This document shows positions 16,567-26,353 of a DNA stretch of 30,818 nucleotides, one piece after another (within the stretch, counting starts at the first letter, position 1; every line of letters begins with the position of its first letter). Source of the stretch: an uncultured Mailhella sp. (lineage in GTDB: Bacteria; Desulfobacterota; Desulfovibrionia; Desulfovibrionales; Desulfovibrionaceae); contig NZ_CAJJIC010000017.1 of the NCBI RefSeq assembly GCF_905187505.1, positions 1-30,818 on the forward strand. The letters are read 5' to 3'. The position numbers were made by a program, and so were the translations under genes. A model generated the notes under the pieces. The model saw only the letters and a program-made list of their open reading frames with translations. It was not told the DNA's origin and made no database searches.

Positions 16567-16834
16567 AAGCGTTCTGTCGGATGGGGCGCTTCCGCTCTTC
16601 AAGCGATCGGAAGCCTCCGGCTCGTGCAGGATCGTGAATGCCCCGCGTGTCGAGTGCCGCTCACAAGGCGTCAGCGTATCGGCACGCATGGCGACATTTT
16701 CGGGGTCCGTTTTTTCAAGTCGTCCGGCATACCGTTTTCCCGTTTTAGCTCAACACGTCCGCCCATTGAAACGATTATGTTTCACGTGCGTGGGGTGTCG
16801 AAATATAATATCTTGAAATGGCATAGGTTTTGTT

Positions 16835-16852
16835 TTGGCATGACTCTTGCTT
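16835..16852 (+). promoter_or_regulatory. Sigma-54 (RpoN) -24/-12 promoter
   Basis: TTGGCATG-ACTC-TTGCTT fits the RpoN consensus YTGGCACG-N4-TTGCW with one mismatch: GG at -24, GC at -12, correct spacing. Transcription should start near 16861. No protein gene follows on the plus strand before the terminator at 17245-17286; an ATG at 16854 lies upstream of the expected start of the RNA. A small RNA is the likeliest product. A CACGTG-centred element near 16781 and AT-rich DNA at 16800-16812 could be activator or bending sites. Confidence 0.75.
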
Positions 16853-17244
16853 CATGAAGAAGGCAGGGGGAAGCAGAGGGGCTGAAGAAGAGGTCGTTGC
16901 CGTACGGCGTCGTCATTCCGGTTTCCCCGTGCAGCCGCGCTCCTGCCCTGTGAGAAGAGGGCAGGCCGCCCAGACAGTTGCTTGCGATGATGAGTGACAG
17001 AAGCGGCCGTGACTGCCATGCGATGTTTGAATGCGGACCCTGTGTCTGCATTACTGGGGGTACTTCTCCCCGGCCCCCCATGTGCGAGGGAGGACCCTGC
17101 GGGGTCCTCTCCCGTGTGCTTTCGGTCAGGAAAGCCTTCGTGGTGCTCTGCCGTGCAACAGGCGTGAAAGCCCGCTGCGGGGCACGGTGGCCCGCGTAGT
17201 TTTGCATTCGATGTTTTTTCATGTCAGAGGCCGCCTTGTGGAAG

Positions 17245-17286
17245 AAAAGCGCCGGAGACGCCTTCTGAGCGTCTTCCGGCGCTTTT
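17245..17286. terminator. Bidirectional terminator after the MATE gene
   Basis: AAAAGCGCCGGAGACGC (17245-17261) pairs with GCGTCTTCCGGCGCTTTT (17269-17286), with a single bulged base. It yields a T-rich 3' side on both strands. It lies 20 bases past the MATE stop on minus and would also end transcripts from the sigma-54 promoter on plus. Confidence 0.85.
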
Positions 17287-17306
17287 CCCCGGAAGGTTTC
17301 TGCCCG

Positions 17307-18674
17307 TCAGCGGCCTATTTTTTTCTTCATGGCTTTGACGGAGAGCTGCTCCAGCTTGTGGATGCGCACAAGATACAGCAGGGCGGCCACGCTGAGACCG
17401 AAGATGAGGGCTATCCAGAAGCCCAGCACGCCGAGAGGCTCCGGCGTGAACAGGTCGGTCATGCACAGAATCCAGCCCAGAGGAAGGCTCACCACCCAGT
17501 AGGCGACGAAGGATATGCAGAAGATGGCCCTTGTGTCGTTCCAGCCGCGCAGAGAGCAGAGCGTGTTGGTCTGCACGCCGTCGGGGAACTGATAGAACAC
17601 TTCGCAGATGAGCAGCAGGCTGGCCATCTGAATGACGGCCTGATCTTCGGTATAGAGCGCCGCTACGGGATAGCGCACGAGATAGATGAGCGCTGCCAGC
17701 ACGCAGGCCATGGCCAGGGTGATGGTGAGGGCCGTGAGTCTGGCTTTCCTGGCGCCTGCCATGTCTCCGGCGCCGAGCAGCGTTCCTACGCGTATGGTGG
17801 AGGCCGCGCCTATGGAAAAGGGACACATCCACACGAAGGCGCTCACGTTGATGGCGATCTGATGGCCCGACACGGTGGTGACGCCGAGCGGGGAAACGAT
17901 GAGCGCGATGAGGGCGAACGCTGCGGTTTCATTGAGCATGGCAAAGGCGCTCGGCAGACCGATGCGCACAAGTCGTCTGAGAATGTCGGTCAGGGGCTTT
18001 TCCGGCGCAAGGGCGGCGGCGTCCGTATGACGGACGAAGAAGAGCATGGAAGCCGCCATGAACCAGAAGAGAATGGCCGTTGCCACGCCGCAGCCTGCGG
18101 CGCCCATGGCGGGCAGACCGAACTTGCCGAACACGAAGATGATGTTGAGCGGCACGTTGAGCGCCAGGCCGATGAATCCGGAGACCATGGCAGGTCGCGT
18201 TCTGCCGTGTCCTTCCAGAAAGCAGCGCTGCACCACGAAGAACATGAGCGCGGGCACGCCCCAGAGCACGGCAAAAAGATATTCCGACGTCTTTTTAGCG
18301 AGCAGCGGGTCCATGGTTCCCCACAGGGGGATGGTCCGGCTGATGACGAGGAAGATTGCCATGAGCAGCAGGGATATGGCGACGGCAAGCCACAGCCCCT
18401 GACGCAGGAAGTGCCTGCTCCGGTGGCGGTTGCCGGAGCCCGTGGCCTGTGCCACGAGCGGCGTTATGGCCATGAGGAGTCCCTGCCCGAACATGGTGCC
18501 GGGAATCCAGAACGACGTGGCCACGGCCACGGCGGCCATGTCGACGGTATCGGCGCGTCCTGCTACCACGGTATCCACGAAGGACATGGCTATCTGCGCA
18601 ATCTGGCCGAGAAAAACGGGAACGGCGAGGAAGACCAGATTGCGGGCTTCCTGTCTGCTGAAATGTCTGAACAT
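17307..18674 (-). CDS. MATE-family multidrug/toxin efflux transporter
   Basis: Integral membrane antiporter of the NorM/DinF-like MATE family, expected to export drugs or metabolites in exchange for Na+ or H+. Its 455 residues form about twelve hydrophobic helices in two homologous halves. Family features include VFLGQIAQIAMSFVDTVVAGR in the first helices, the ATSFWIPGTMFGQGLLMAITPLVAQ region and SGHQIAINVSAFVWM in the second half. GGAG lies about 8 bases before the ATG, inside a small hairpin. The substrate cannot be predicted. It is transcribed alone and ends at a strong terminator. Confidence 0.92.
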   Translation of the reverse strand: MFRHFSRQEARNLVFLAVPVFLGQIAQIAMSFVDTVVAGRADTVDMAAVAVATSFWIPGTMFGQGLLMAITPLVAQATGSGNRHRSRHFLRQGLWLAVAISLLLMAIFLVISRTIPLWGTMDPLLAKKTSEYLFAVLWGVPALMFFVVQRCFLEGHGRTRPAMVSGFIGLALNVPLNIIFVFGKFGLPAMGAAGCGVATAILFWFMAASMLFFVRHTDAAALAPEKPLTDILRRLVRIGLPSAFAMLNETAAFALIALIVSPLGVTTVSGHQIAINVSAFVWMCPFSIGAASTIRVGTLLGAGDMAGARKARLTALTITLAMACVLAALIYLVRYPVAALYTEDQAVIQMASLLLICEVFYQFPDGVQTNTLCSLRGWNDTRAIFCISFVAYWVVSLPLGWILCMTDLFTPEPLGVLGFWIALIFGLSVAALLYLVRIHKLEQLSVKAMKKKIGR

Positions 18675-19166
18675 GATGGCTCCTCCCGATGGGAGAGGAG
18701 GTCTTGCGGGGAAGAGAAGCCGGCCTGACAGAACGCGGCTTCCCTGTTTCGAACCTCATCCCTTTTACAGGTCAACGGTTTGAAAGAGCGCGCCGACAGC
18801 CGAGAACGCGTCTGGAAACGGTCAGGCATGGAAGGCGCGAAAATGCGGGGGACGTGCGTCCCGAACGATTTCGTCCGGAGATGTCATGCAAAGCGGACGA
18901 AGAGCGGACTTCGTTGCGGATGGGAAGCCGCCGGAATTGGGAGAGACGGACGCGGAAGTCCGTGACAGCGCAGGGGCGTACGACAACGGCGTGCTGCACG
19001 TTCTGTCATGCGTCCCGGCACGGCGCAGGGATGGCTGCGGCATGAGCGAGAGGCGGCGTGCCGAAGCGTCTTCTTTCCGGGGGCGCGTTTTGCGGCTTAA
19101 GCAGGCCGGAAAAAGAGGATAAAAGCGCTTTTCGGCACTTCTTGCGACAGCCTGACGTTTAAACTC
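18675..19166. other. Gene-free stretch between rpsP and the MATE gene
   Basis: About 490 bases lie between the rpsP terminator and the MATE gene. I see no believable gene; the overlapping short frames on both strands are Arg-rich and without ribosome sites. It must contain the MATE promoter. A TTGACC element lies on the minus strand near 18770, but no good -10 box sits at the right spacing. Confidence 0.5.
18680..18700 (-). promoter_or_regulatory. Hairpin enclosing the MATE ribosome-binding site
   Basis: CTCCTCCC (18680-18687) pairs with GGGAGAGGAG (18691-18700) around a 3-base loop, with a 2-base bulge. The minus-strand GGGAGGAG Shine-Dalgarno is one whole arm, so the folded mRNA would hide the ribosome site. 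Confidence 0.4.
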
Positions 19167-19167
19167 G

Positions 19168-19199
19168 AAAACCCGTCAGCCGCCGAAGCGGGAGACGGG
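19168..19199 (-). terminator. Intrinsic terminator after rpsP
   Basis: On the minus strand, CCCGTC (19194-19199) pairs with GACGGG (19172-19177), and CCGC with GCGG inside it, closed by a TTCG tetraloop. Four T follow (plus-strand A at 19168-19171). It lies about 24 bases past the rpsP stop. Confidence 0.85.
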
Positions 19200-19222
19200 G
19201 TCGAGTCCTTGAAGGAAAGACC

Positions 19223-19462
19223 TTACTTGCCCAGCTTCTTGAGAAGGGTGCGCACGGTGTCGGACAGTTCGGCGCCCTTGCCGATCCAGGCCTGGAGCTT
19301 TTCGTTGTCGAGGCTCAGAGTGCCGGGGTTGGTGTTGGGGTTGTAGTAGCCCAGAAATTCCAGCGGACGGCCGTCGCGACGGCTGTCACTGTTGATGGCC
19401 ACGATGCGGTAGAAGGGACGCTTCTTGGAACCAGAGCGGGTCATTCTCACTTTAACGGACAT
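19223..19462 (-). CDS. rpsP: 30S ribosomal protein S16
   Basis: A 79-residue small-subunit protein, MSVKVRMTRSGSKKRPFYRI onward, with the conserved RRDGRPLEFLGYYNP block and LSDTVRTLLKK near the end. AGGAG lies 6 bases before the ATG. It follows ffh by 30 bases in the usual ffh-rpsP order. Unlike the common arrangement, no KH protein, rimM, trmD or rplS follows; a terminator comes directly after. Confidence 0.97.
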   Translation of the reverse strand: MSVKVRMTRSGSKKRPFYRIVAINSDSRRDGRPLEFLGYYNPNTNPGTLSLDNEKLQAWIGKGAELSDTVRTLLKKLGK

Positions 19463-19492
19463 ATCTCACTCCTGATAGGATAGGCAGCGGGG

Positions 19493-21004
<1,512 letters not shown>

Positions 21005-21038
21005 CGTCTTTCCTGTTCTTATGACTTGGAACTAAGAA

Positions 21039-21067
21039 CCGTTACGCAACTTTTTCCCTCAAGTCAA
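21039..21067 (-). promoter_or_regulatory. Possible promoter of ffh-rpsP
   Basis: On the minus strand, TTGACT (21062-21067), 17 bases, TAACGG (21039-21044). The -35 is good and overlaps a second TTGACT copy 5 bases away, but the -10 is poor. Confidence 0.35.
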
Positions 21068-21190
21068 GTCAAACCTGCCGCCGACGTGCCGTCGTTTCCG
21101 TCTTCCGCGCCGTCTTCCGCCTCTTGCTCTCGCGCGCCTGCACGGGTATCCTGTGCACCTCTCAGGAAAACTGAACGTTCAGGAGCTGTC

Positions 21191-23107
21191 ATGTCCGTCA
21201 TCATGGGAACCGCAGGTCACATCGACCACGGAAAAACGTCGCTCATCAGGGCGCTTACTGGCATAGATTGCGACCGTCTCGGTGAAGAAAAGCGCCGCGG
21301 CATCACCATAGAGCTGGGCTTCGCCTACGCCGACCTTCCCGGCGGCGAGCGCATGGGCATCGTGGACATGCCCGGTCATGAAAAGTTCGTGCGCACCATG
21401 GTGGCCGGAGCTTCCGGCATAGATTTCGTGCTGCTCGTCATTTCCGCCGATGAGGGCGTCATGCCGCAGACCCGCGAGCACTTGGAAATATGCACGCTGC
21501 TCGGCGTGAAGCACGGCATTGTGGCGCTCACCAAGATCGACATGGTCGATGCCGACATGCTGGAGCTCGCAAAGGAAGACGTGCGCGAATTTCTTGCGGG
21601 CACCTTCCTTGAAGGCGCGCCCATTTTTCCCGTGTCCTCCGTGACCGGCGAGGGGCTCGCCGCGCTTCGCGCCGCCATAGTCGAGGAGAGCCGCCGTCAG
21701 CCGCGGCGTCGTTCCGACCTGTTCCGTCTGCCCGTGGACCGTGTGTTTTCCCTGAAGGGGCACGGAACCGTGGTCACCGGAACGCTTGTTTCCGGCTCTG
21801 CGAAGTGCGGCGACGAGGTGGAACTTCTGCCGAGCGGAAAGCTTTCGCACATCCGCAGCATCCAGAGCCACGGTCAGGCGCAGGAGGTGGCCGAGGCCGG
21901 TCACCGCATCTCCCTCAACCTGCACGGTCTCGGCGTGGAGGACATCAGCCGCGGCGACGTGGTCACCCATGTGGGCACCATGAAGAACTCGAAGCGATGG
22001 ATTGTGGAACTGACCTGCCTCAAGTCCTCTCCCCGGGGGCTGCGTCATCGCGGGGAGGTTCATTTCCACCACAGCGCGAGGGAACTTGCCGCACGCCTGT
22101 ACTTCTACGACCGCGACCGTCTCGAGCCCGGCGACACCGCGCTTGCGGAAGTGCATTTTTCCGAGCCCGTGGCCGGCATCTTCGGCGACCGCTGCATCGT
22201 GCGGGCGTTCTCGCCCCTGCGCACCGTGGCCGGCGGCTCCATTTTGTATGCTCTGGACGGAGCGCCCAGGCGCAGTCACATCGACGAAACCATGCAGGCG
22301 CGGCTCATGGCACTGCCCGACTCCGACGAGCAGACGCGCATCGGCGTGCAGCTCGAGCTTGCCGGCCGCTTCGGAGCGACCCAGGCTGATCTTTCCATCC
22401 TTACCGACCTCAGCCGGAAGTCGCTGGAAAAGCAGCTGCAGGCCATGTCCGGCAGGGGGGCCGTCTTCTGCTGGGACAAGGACGCCCGATGCTGGATTTC
22501 TTCCGCCTGGCTGGACAGACTCATTGACCGCGCGCTTGCCGCCACGGAGGCCTTTCATAAAAAGAACCCCCTGGAACACGGCATGGCCAAGGGCGTCATC
22601 CTTGCAGGCATGGGGGCCGGAGTGCCGCCCAAGCTGGCGCATTTTGTTCTCGAGAGACTTATCCGTTCGGGCCGACTCGCGGCCGAGGGCGAGCTCCTGC
22701 GCCTGCCCGATCACAAGGTGTCTCTTGCCGACGATCAGCAGGCGCTCAAGGAAGCGCTTCTGAAGGCTCATCAGGCCTCGCCTCTCATGCCGCCGAACCA
22801 TACCGAGCTTTTTTCCGAGCTCGGCATCACGGCGCGGCAGGCACAGCCCATATTCAAGCTGCTTGTTTCGGACGGTTCGCTCGTGAAAATCAAGGAAGAT
22901 CTCTACTATCTTTCTTCCGTCATGGACGAGCTCAGGGAAAAGGTGCGTCAGTTCCTTCAGGAGCACAGTGAAATAACGCCCGGTGATTTCCGTGACATTT
23001 CCGGCATTTCCCGAAAGAACGGCATCGCGCTGCTCGAGCACTTCGACAAGGAGCAGCTCACCATGCGCGTGGGCGACAAGCGGGTTCTTCGCGGCAGGAG
23101 CGCGTGA
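21191..23107 (+). CDS. selB: Selenocysteine-specific elongation factor SelB
   Basis: Delivers Sec-tRNA(Sec) to UGA codons followed by a SECIS hairpin. It has 638 residues, typical for SelB. The GTPase domain has GHIDHGKTS (9-17), DMPGHE (59-64) and TKID (114-117); TKID in place of NKxD is usual in SelB. Two EF-Tu-like beta domains follow to about 350. The C-terminal ~270 residues are the winged-helix repeats that bind SECIS RNA, including DFRDISGISRKNGIALLEHFD in the last one. The start at 21191 has AGGAG 5 bases upstream; the frame is open far upstream only as antisense to ffh. It is followed one base later by an exonuclease gene. No selA, selC or selenoprotein was identified in the window. 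Confidence 0.96.
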   Translation: MSVIMGTAGHIDHGKTSLIRALTGIDCDRLGEEKRRGITIELGFAYADLPGGERMGIVDMPGHEKFVRTMVAGASGIDFVLLVISADEGVMPQTREHLEICTLLGVKHGIVALTKIDMVDADMLELAKEDVREFLAGTFLEGAPIFPVSSVTGEGLAALRAAIVEESRRQPRRRSDLFRLPVDRVFSLKGHGTVVTGTLVSGSAKCGDEVELLPSGKLSHIRSIQSHGQAQEVAEAGHRISLNLHGLGVEDISRGDVVTHVGTMKNSKRWIVELTCLKSSPRGLRHRGEVHFHHSARELAARLYFYDRDRLEPGDTALAEVHFSEPVAGIFGDRCIVRAFSPLRTVAGGSILYALDGAPRRSHIDETMQARLMALPDSDEQTRIGVQLELAGRFGATQADLSILTDLSRKSLEKQLQAMSGRGAVFCWDKDARCWISSAWLDRLIDRALAATEAFHKKNPLEHGMAKGVILAGMGAGVPPKLAHFVLERLIRSGRLAAEGELLRLPDHKVSLADDQQALKEALLKAHQASPLMPPNHTELFSELGITARQAQPIFKLLVSDGSLVKIKEDLYYLSSVMDELREKVRQFLQEHSEITPGDFRDISGISRKNGIALLEHFDKEQLTMRVGDKRVLRGRSA

Positions 23108-23108
23108 C

Positions 23109-23630
23109 ATGACCCGTGTGGTGGCGCTGGATTTTGAAACTGCCGACAAGTACGCCGACAGCGCGTGCGCCCTGGGCATGACCCGCATGGAAGACGGAAA
23201 GGTGACGGCAAGCTGGTACAGTCTCATCCGGCCGCCGCGCCAGCGAGTGTATTTTACCGAAATCCACGGACTTACCTGGGAAATGCTGAAGGACAAGCCC
23301 ACGTTTGCCGAACTGTGGCCGGACATACGCGCCTTTCTTGAAGGCGCGCGGCTTCTGGTCGCGCATAACGCAAGCTTTGACCGAAGAGTGCTTCTCGGCT
23401 GCTGCCGGGCCTTCGGTCTGGAAGCTCCGTGTCTTCCCTTCGCGTGCACGGTCAAGGGCTCGAGACGGGGGCTCCGCCTGCCTCATCATCGTCTCAACGA
23501 CGTGTGCGCGTATCTCGGGCTGGAGCTGGATCATCACAATGCGGCGTCCGACGCGCTGGCCGCCGCAAAAATCTATCTTCATCTCCGCTCTCTCGGCATG
23601 ACGGACGAAGAGATGATGCTCAACGGATAA
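23109..23630 (+). CDS. DEDDh 3'-5' exonuclease
   Basis: A 173-residue exonuclease of the DnaQ/PolC epsilon-like superfamily. The metal-binding residues are all visible: Asp8 and Glu10 in VALDFETA, Asp91 in HNASFDRR, and His143 with Asp148 in DHHNAASDAL, giving the DEDDh type. It is a single-domain protein of the class often annotated as a DNA polymerase III epsilon-like exonuclease. Whether the substrate is DNA or RNA is unknown. The ATG is one base after the selB stop, with AGGAG inside the selB 3' end, so it is translated from the selB mRNA. The downstream gene has its own promoter, and no terminator intervenes. Confidence 0.88.
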   Translation: MTRVVALDFETADKYADSACALGMTRMEDGKVTASWYSLIRPPRQRVYFTEIHGLTWEMLKDKPTFAELWPDIRAFLEGARLLVAHNASFDRRVLLGCCRAFGLEAPCLPFACTVKGSRRGLRLPHHRLNDVCAYLGLELDHHNAASDALAAAKIYLHLRSLGMTDEEMMLNG

Positions 23631-23646
23631 AAGCGCTCCTTACGTC

Positions 23647-23675
23647 TTGCCCGGAGAGTCCGGCCGGTCTATATT
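23647..23675 (+). promoter_or_regulatory. Sigma-70 promoter of the zinc-ribbon protein gene
   Basis: TTGCCC (23647-23652), 17 bases, TATATT (23670-23675). Expected start near 23682, about 24 bases before the ATG at 23706. Confidence 0.7.
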
Positions 23676-23705
23676 TGTCGAAAGCAAATACGTTGTGAGG
23701 TTGTC

Positions 23706-24773
23706 ATGATTATCGAATGTCCTTCCTGCCGCTTCAGGCGTGACGTGCCCACGGCCTCCATACGGCCCGGAAAGAAATACAAGGTGACCTGTCCGCGCTG
23801 CTCAACGGTGTTTCATTTCTCCCTGCCGGAGGAAGCGCAGTCTTCTTCCGACGAGCCGGAAAAGAACGTCGCGGCAGCCCAGGGAGCGGGGCAGAGCGTT
23901 CCCGCCGCGGACCCGAAGCCCGCAGTGCCGCATCTTTCCACTGAACAGGAAGGGGATGACCCGCTTCCTCCCGGAGCCGAGATTCCACAGTTCACCAGGG
24001 AGGAGTCTGCGGAGAAGAAGGAAGAGACTCCCGCAGAGAAGCCGGAGAGCCCGCAGCGTCCGAAAAGTCTCTGGGAGCGCTGGCAGAGCGTGCGCGAGCA
24101 CGTGCGCCAGTATGACGAGGGGCAGGATGAACCCGCGTCCCGTCATGACGGACGTCCGGACGGCGCCCCCTGGGAAAGTCCGGAATACTACGGCTTCTGG
24201 GGCAGCTTTTCCCGCACGCTGCTCGGCGTGCTCTTTCATGCGCCGGATTTCTTCAGACATGTGCGCTGCAGCTTTTCGCTTGTCCGTCCCATTCTCTTTT
24301 ATGTGCTTCTGAGCCTTTTTCAGATGCTTGCCTCACGGCTCTGGTCCATGAAGGCGCTGCAGGAGCTGACGAGCACGGCCACTGATCCGCAGACCCTGGC
24401 CATGGCCGAAGCGCTCATGAAAAGCATGAATCTGCCGCTCATGCTGCTGGTCACGCCGTTCTTCTCCATTTTTCAGGCGGTGATTCTGGCAGGACTTTAT
24501 CATCTGATGATTCGCATGGTGCAGCCCGACCGGGCGGACTTTTCCACCACGCTGCGCGTGGTGTGCTACAGTGCCGCTCCGCTTGTGTTCTGCATCGTTC
24601 CCATGGTGGGCAGTCTCATCGCGTCCGTCTGGTTTGTGGCGGCGGCCTTCATGGGCTGCAAGTTCGCGCTCAATCTTTCCTGGTCGCGTACGGTGCTTGC
24701 GCTGCTTCCGCTCTACATTCTCGAGTTTGCGCTGGTTTCTCAGATCCCCGCGTTCATGGCGGGCATGTCCTGA
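23706..24773 (+). CDS. Zinc-ribbon (MJ0042-type) and Yip1-like membrane protein
   Basis: A 355-residue protein of unknown function. Residues 1-40 are an MJ0042/FrzS-type zinc ribbon (Cys5, Cys8, Cys29, Cys32). Residues 45-160 are Pro/Glu/Ser-rich and probably disordered. The C-terminal half (about 180-350) has four to five hydrophobic helices in a Yip1-like arrangement (FSLVRPILFYVLLSLFQML, then MLLVTPFFSIFQAVILAGLY, and others). Such zinc-ribbon plus membrane-domain proteins are common in deltaproteobacteria. GAGG lies 5 bases before the ATG. It has its own promoter and a strong terminator. Confidence 0.8.
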   Translation: MIIECPSCRFRRDVPTASIRPGKKYKVTCPRCSTVFHFSLPEEAQSSSDEPEKNVAAAQGAGQSVPAADPKPAVPHLSTEQEGDDPLPPGAEIPQFTREESAEKKEETPAEKPESPQRPKSLWERWQSVREHVRQYDEGQDEPASRHDGRPDGAPWESPEYYGFWGSFSRTLLGVLFHAPDFFRHVRCSFSLVRPILFYVLLSLFQMLASRLWSMKALQELTSTATDPQTLAMAEALMKSMNLPLMLLVTPFFSIFQAVILAGLYHLMIRMVQPDRADFSTTLRVVCYSAAPLVFCIVPMVGSLIASVWFVAAAFMGCKFALNLSWSRTVLALLPLYILEFALVSQIPAFMAGMS

Positions 24774-24820
24774 TACTTGTCCCGGGCGAGGGGACGGGCG
24801 ACATATTGTTGTGAAAACAG

Positions 24821-24858
24821 AAAACGGGGTTCCGCATGACGGCGGAGCCCCGTTTTTT
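24821..24858 (+). terminator. Intrinsic terminator after the zinc-ribbon gene
   Basis: ACGGGGTTCCGC (24824-24835) pairs with GCGGAGCCCCGT (24842-24853; one T-G pair), followed by a T-run. The AAAA before the stem also gives a T-tail on the minus strand, so it may act for the mltG operon too. Confidence 0.9.
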
Positions 24859-25040
24859 CATGGCGTTCGGTGAAGGAGCCTTGTTTCTGCGCCGGGCAAG
24901 ATCGTCCGATGCATTGAAGGTGTCGAATGTTCGCTGGTCTCGCGTTCCATCGGCGGGAGGAGCCTGTCGGCCGGGCACGGCGTCGTCATGGACGTTCTTC
25001 TTTCCTCAAGGAAGTCGAAGAGTCCGGGACTGTACGACGA

Positions 25041-25136
25041 TCAGGCAAAGAATCCCAGCATCTTCAAGATGACGAGACAGACGCCGAGCCCCAGAAGACA
25101 GGAGATCATGAGCACGAGGGAGGAGAGAATCTTCAT
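25041..25136 (-). CDS. 31-residue membrane miniprotein downstream of mltG
   Basis: A short open frame, MKILSSLVLMISCLLGLGV and onward, ends KMLGFFA. Residues 3-23 form one uninterrupted hydrophobic helix with two Cys (13 and 20), followed by a single Lys and a short hydrophobic tail. GGGGAG lies 9 bases before the ATG and forms part of a small hairpin (GGGGA, 5 bases, TCCCC). It begins 32 bases after the mltG stop on the same strand, so it is probably the last cistron of the pgpA-ruvX-mltG operon. I do not recognise a family. It could be a small membrane protein that partners MltG or another envelope enzyme, but that is only inferred from position. Confidence 0.55.
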   Translation of the reverse strand: MKILSSLVLMISCLLGLGVCLVILKMLGFFA

Positions 25137-25168
25137 GGGGACGGACTCCCCGGAACATGGCGGTCCGG

Positions 25169-26353
25169 CTATTTCCTGTTTTCTCTGAGCGCTGCGCGGT
25201 AGTCGCGCACAGCCCGGTTATGGTCGTTCAGGTTTTTGGAAAACGTATGTCCCCTGTCTCGGCCTGTGGCCACGAAATAGAGATAGTCATGCTTTTCCGG
25301 ACTGATGGCCGCCCTGAGCGCCGAAGCTCCGAAAGAGCATATGGGGCCCGGCGGCAGGCCGGGATTCTGATAGGTGTTGTAGCGGTTGTTCGCGTTGTCC
25401 AGCTGACTGCGCAGAAGCGGCCCTTCAAAGTCACGGCCAAGGCCGTAGATGACCGTGGGGTCGGCCTGCAGCAGCATGTTCTTTTCCAGTCTGTTGGCAT
25501 ATACGCCCGCCACCCGGGCACGTTCTTCGGGAACGCTGGTTTCCTTTTCCACGATGGAAGCCAGCGTGACGAGGCGCTTGAGCTCTTCCGTGGAGGGCCT
25601 CTTGCCGTTGGGCCACAGCTTGTCCGCTCTGCGCCAGAACATCTCCACAAGACGGTTGGCCACGGCTTTTGCCGCGTCGCGGTTCAGCTCGCGCGGACGG
25701 GGCAGAAGATAGGTCTCGGGGTAAAGGAAGCCTTCCGCGGAATCGAAGGGAATGCCCCAGTGACGGAGAAATTCCGGGTCGTGAATGACGGAGGTGAAGT
25801 CCGCGGCCCTGCAGAAGCCGCCTTCCTCCACAAGTTCCGCCACGTCCCACCAGGCAAGTCCTTCACGTATGGTCAGCCGGTAGAGCATGGCCTTGCCGGA
25901 CACCAGCATGTCCAGCACCGTTTCCGGCAGCCAGCCCGTGCTTACCAGAAAGCGTCCGGCCTGAATGTTCCGGCTCTTTTCCTTGTAGCGGACCAGCATC
26001 TGGAATCGCCATGCGTCGGTGATCACGCCTTCCTTTTCCAGCATGGCGGCCACCTGTGCGAGCGTCATGCCGGGCTCGATGTCCACGATCAGGCTTTTGC
26101 CCGGCTCCTGCGGCGGCGTATCCAGAAAGTTGCGCGCGTCGCGCCATGCCCAGGTGCCTGCGCCGAGGCATACCACGAGCACGAAGACCACGAGCCAGAG
26201 GAGCGGCCGCCGTTTCCGACGGGGAGTCTGCGGCTTTTGGTTCTGCGCCGCATGAGAGTCTCCGGTCGAAGACGCATCGGCTGTTTCGGACACGGAGCCG
26301 GTTACGGGACCGTCGTTGAGGGGCTTCTCATTTTCTGGTTTTTCCTGGGTCAT
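25169..26353 (-). CDS. mltG: Endolytic murein transglycosylase MltG
   Basis: Cuts nascent glycan strands in the periplasm and thereby sets glycan length. It has 394 residues. A disordered, Gln/Pro-rich cytoplasmic N-terminus with a PRRKRRP stop-transfer stretch (43-50) is followed by one TM helix (51-70). A LysM-like subdomain (about 85-160) precedes the YceG catalytic domain. The catalytic segment is TLASIVEKET, with Glu269 the likely catalytic residue, followed by the conserved QADPTVIYG and YNTYQNPGLPPGPI. The ATG overlaps the ruvX stop (ATGA), with AGGAG 9 bases upstream. Confidence 0.95.
   Translation of the reverse strand: MTQEKPENEKPLNDGPVTGSVSETADASSTGDSHAAQNQKPQTPRRKRRPLLWLVVFVLVVCLGAGTWAWRDARNFLDTPPQEPGKSLIVDIEPGMTLAQVAAMLEKEGVITDAWRFQMLVRYKEKSRNIQAGRFLVSTGWLPETVLDMLVSGKAMLYRLTIREGLAWWDVAELVEEGGFCRAADFTSVIHDPEFLRHWGIPFDSAEGFLYPETYLLPRPRELNRDAAKAVANRLVEMFWRRADKLWPNGKRPSTEELKRLVTLASIVEKETSVPEERARVAGVYANRLEKNMLLQADPTVIYGLGRDFEGPLLRSQLDNANNRYNTYQNPGLPPGPICSFGASALRAAISPEKHDYLYFVATGRDRGHTFSKNLNDHNRAVRDYRAALRENRK

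Larger units (their letters stand above)
16567..17306. other. Gene-free region with a sigma-54 promoter and hairpins
   Basis: About 740 bases contain no convincing gene on either strand; the short open frames lack ribosome sites and family-like composition. The region does hold structure. There is a sigma-54 promoter at 16835-16852. A CCTGCCC/GGGCAGG hairpin lies near 16951-16968. A strong hairpin lies near 17086-17113, built on AGGACCC and GGGTCCT. A bidirectional terminator sits at 17245-17286. Confidence 0.6.

Noticed and set aside
16854..16997. 47-codon frame starting MKKAGGSRG just after the sigma-54 -12 box
   Set aside because: Its ATG lies upstream of the expected transcription start, and there is no Shine-Dalgarno; composition is not protein-like.
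16782..17222. Minus-strand frame of 146 residues in the gene-free region
   Set aside because: No ribosome site, no domain, low-complexity content that follows the hairpins in the DNA.
21179..23455. Minus-strand frame of 758 residues opposite selB
   Set aside because: It is a long open antisense frame caused by high GC codon bias; selB on the plus strand has all family motifs and a good ribosome site.
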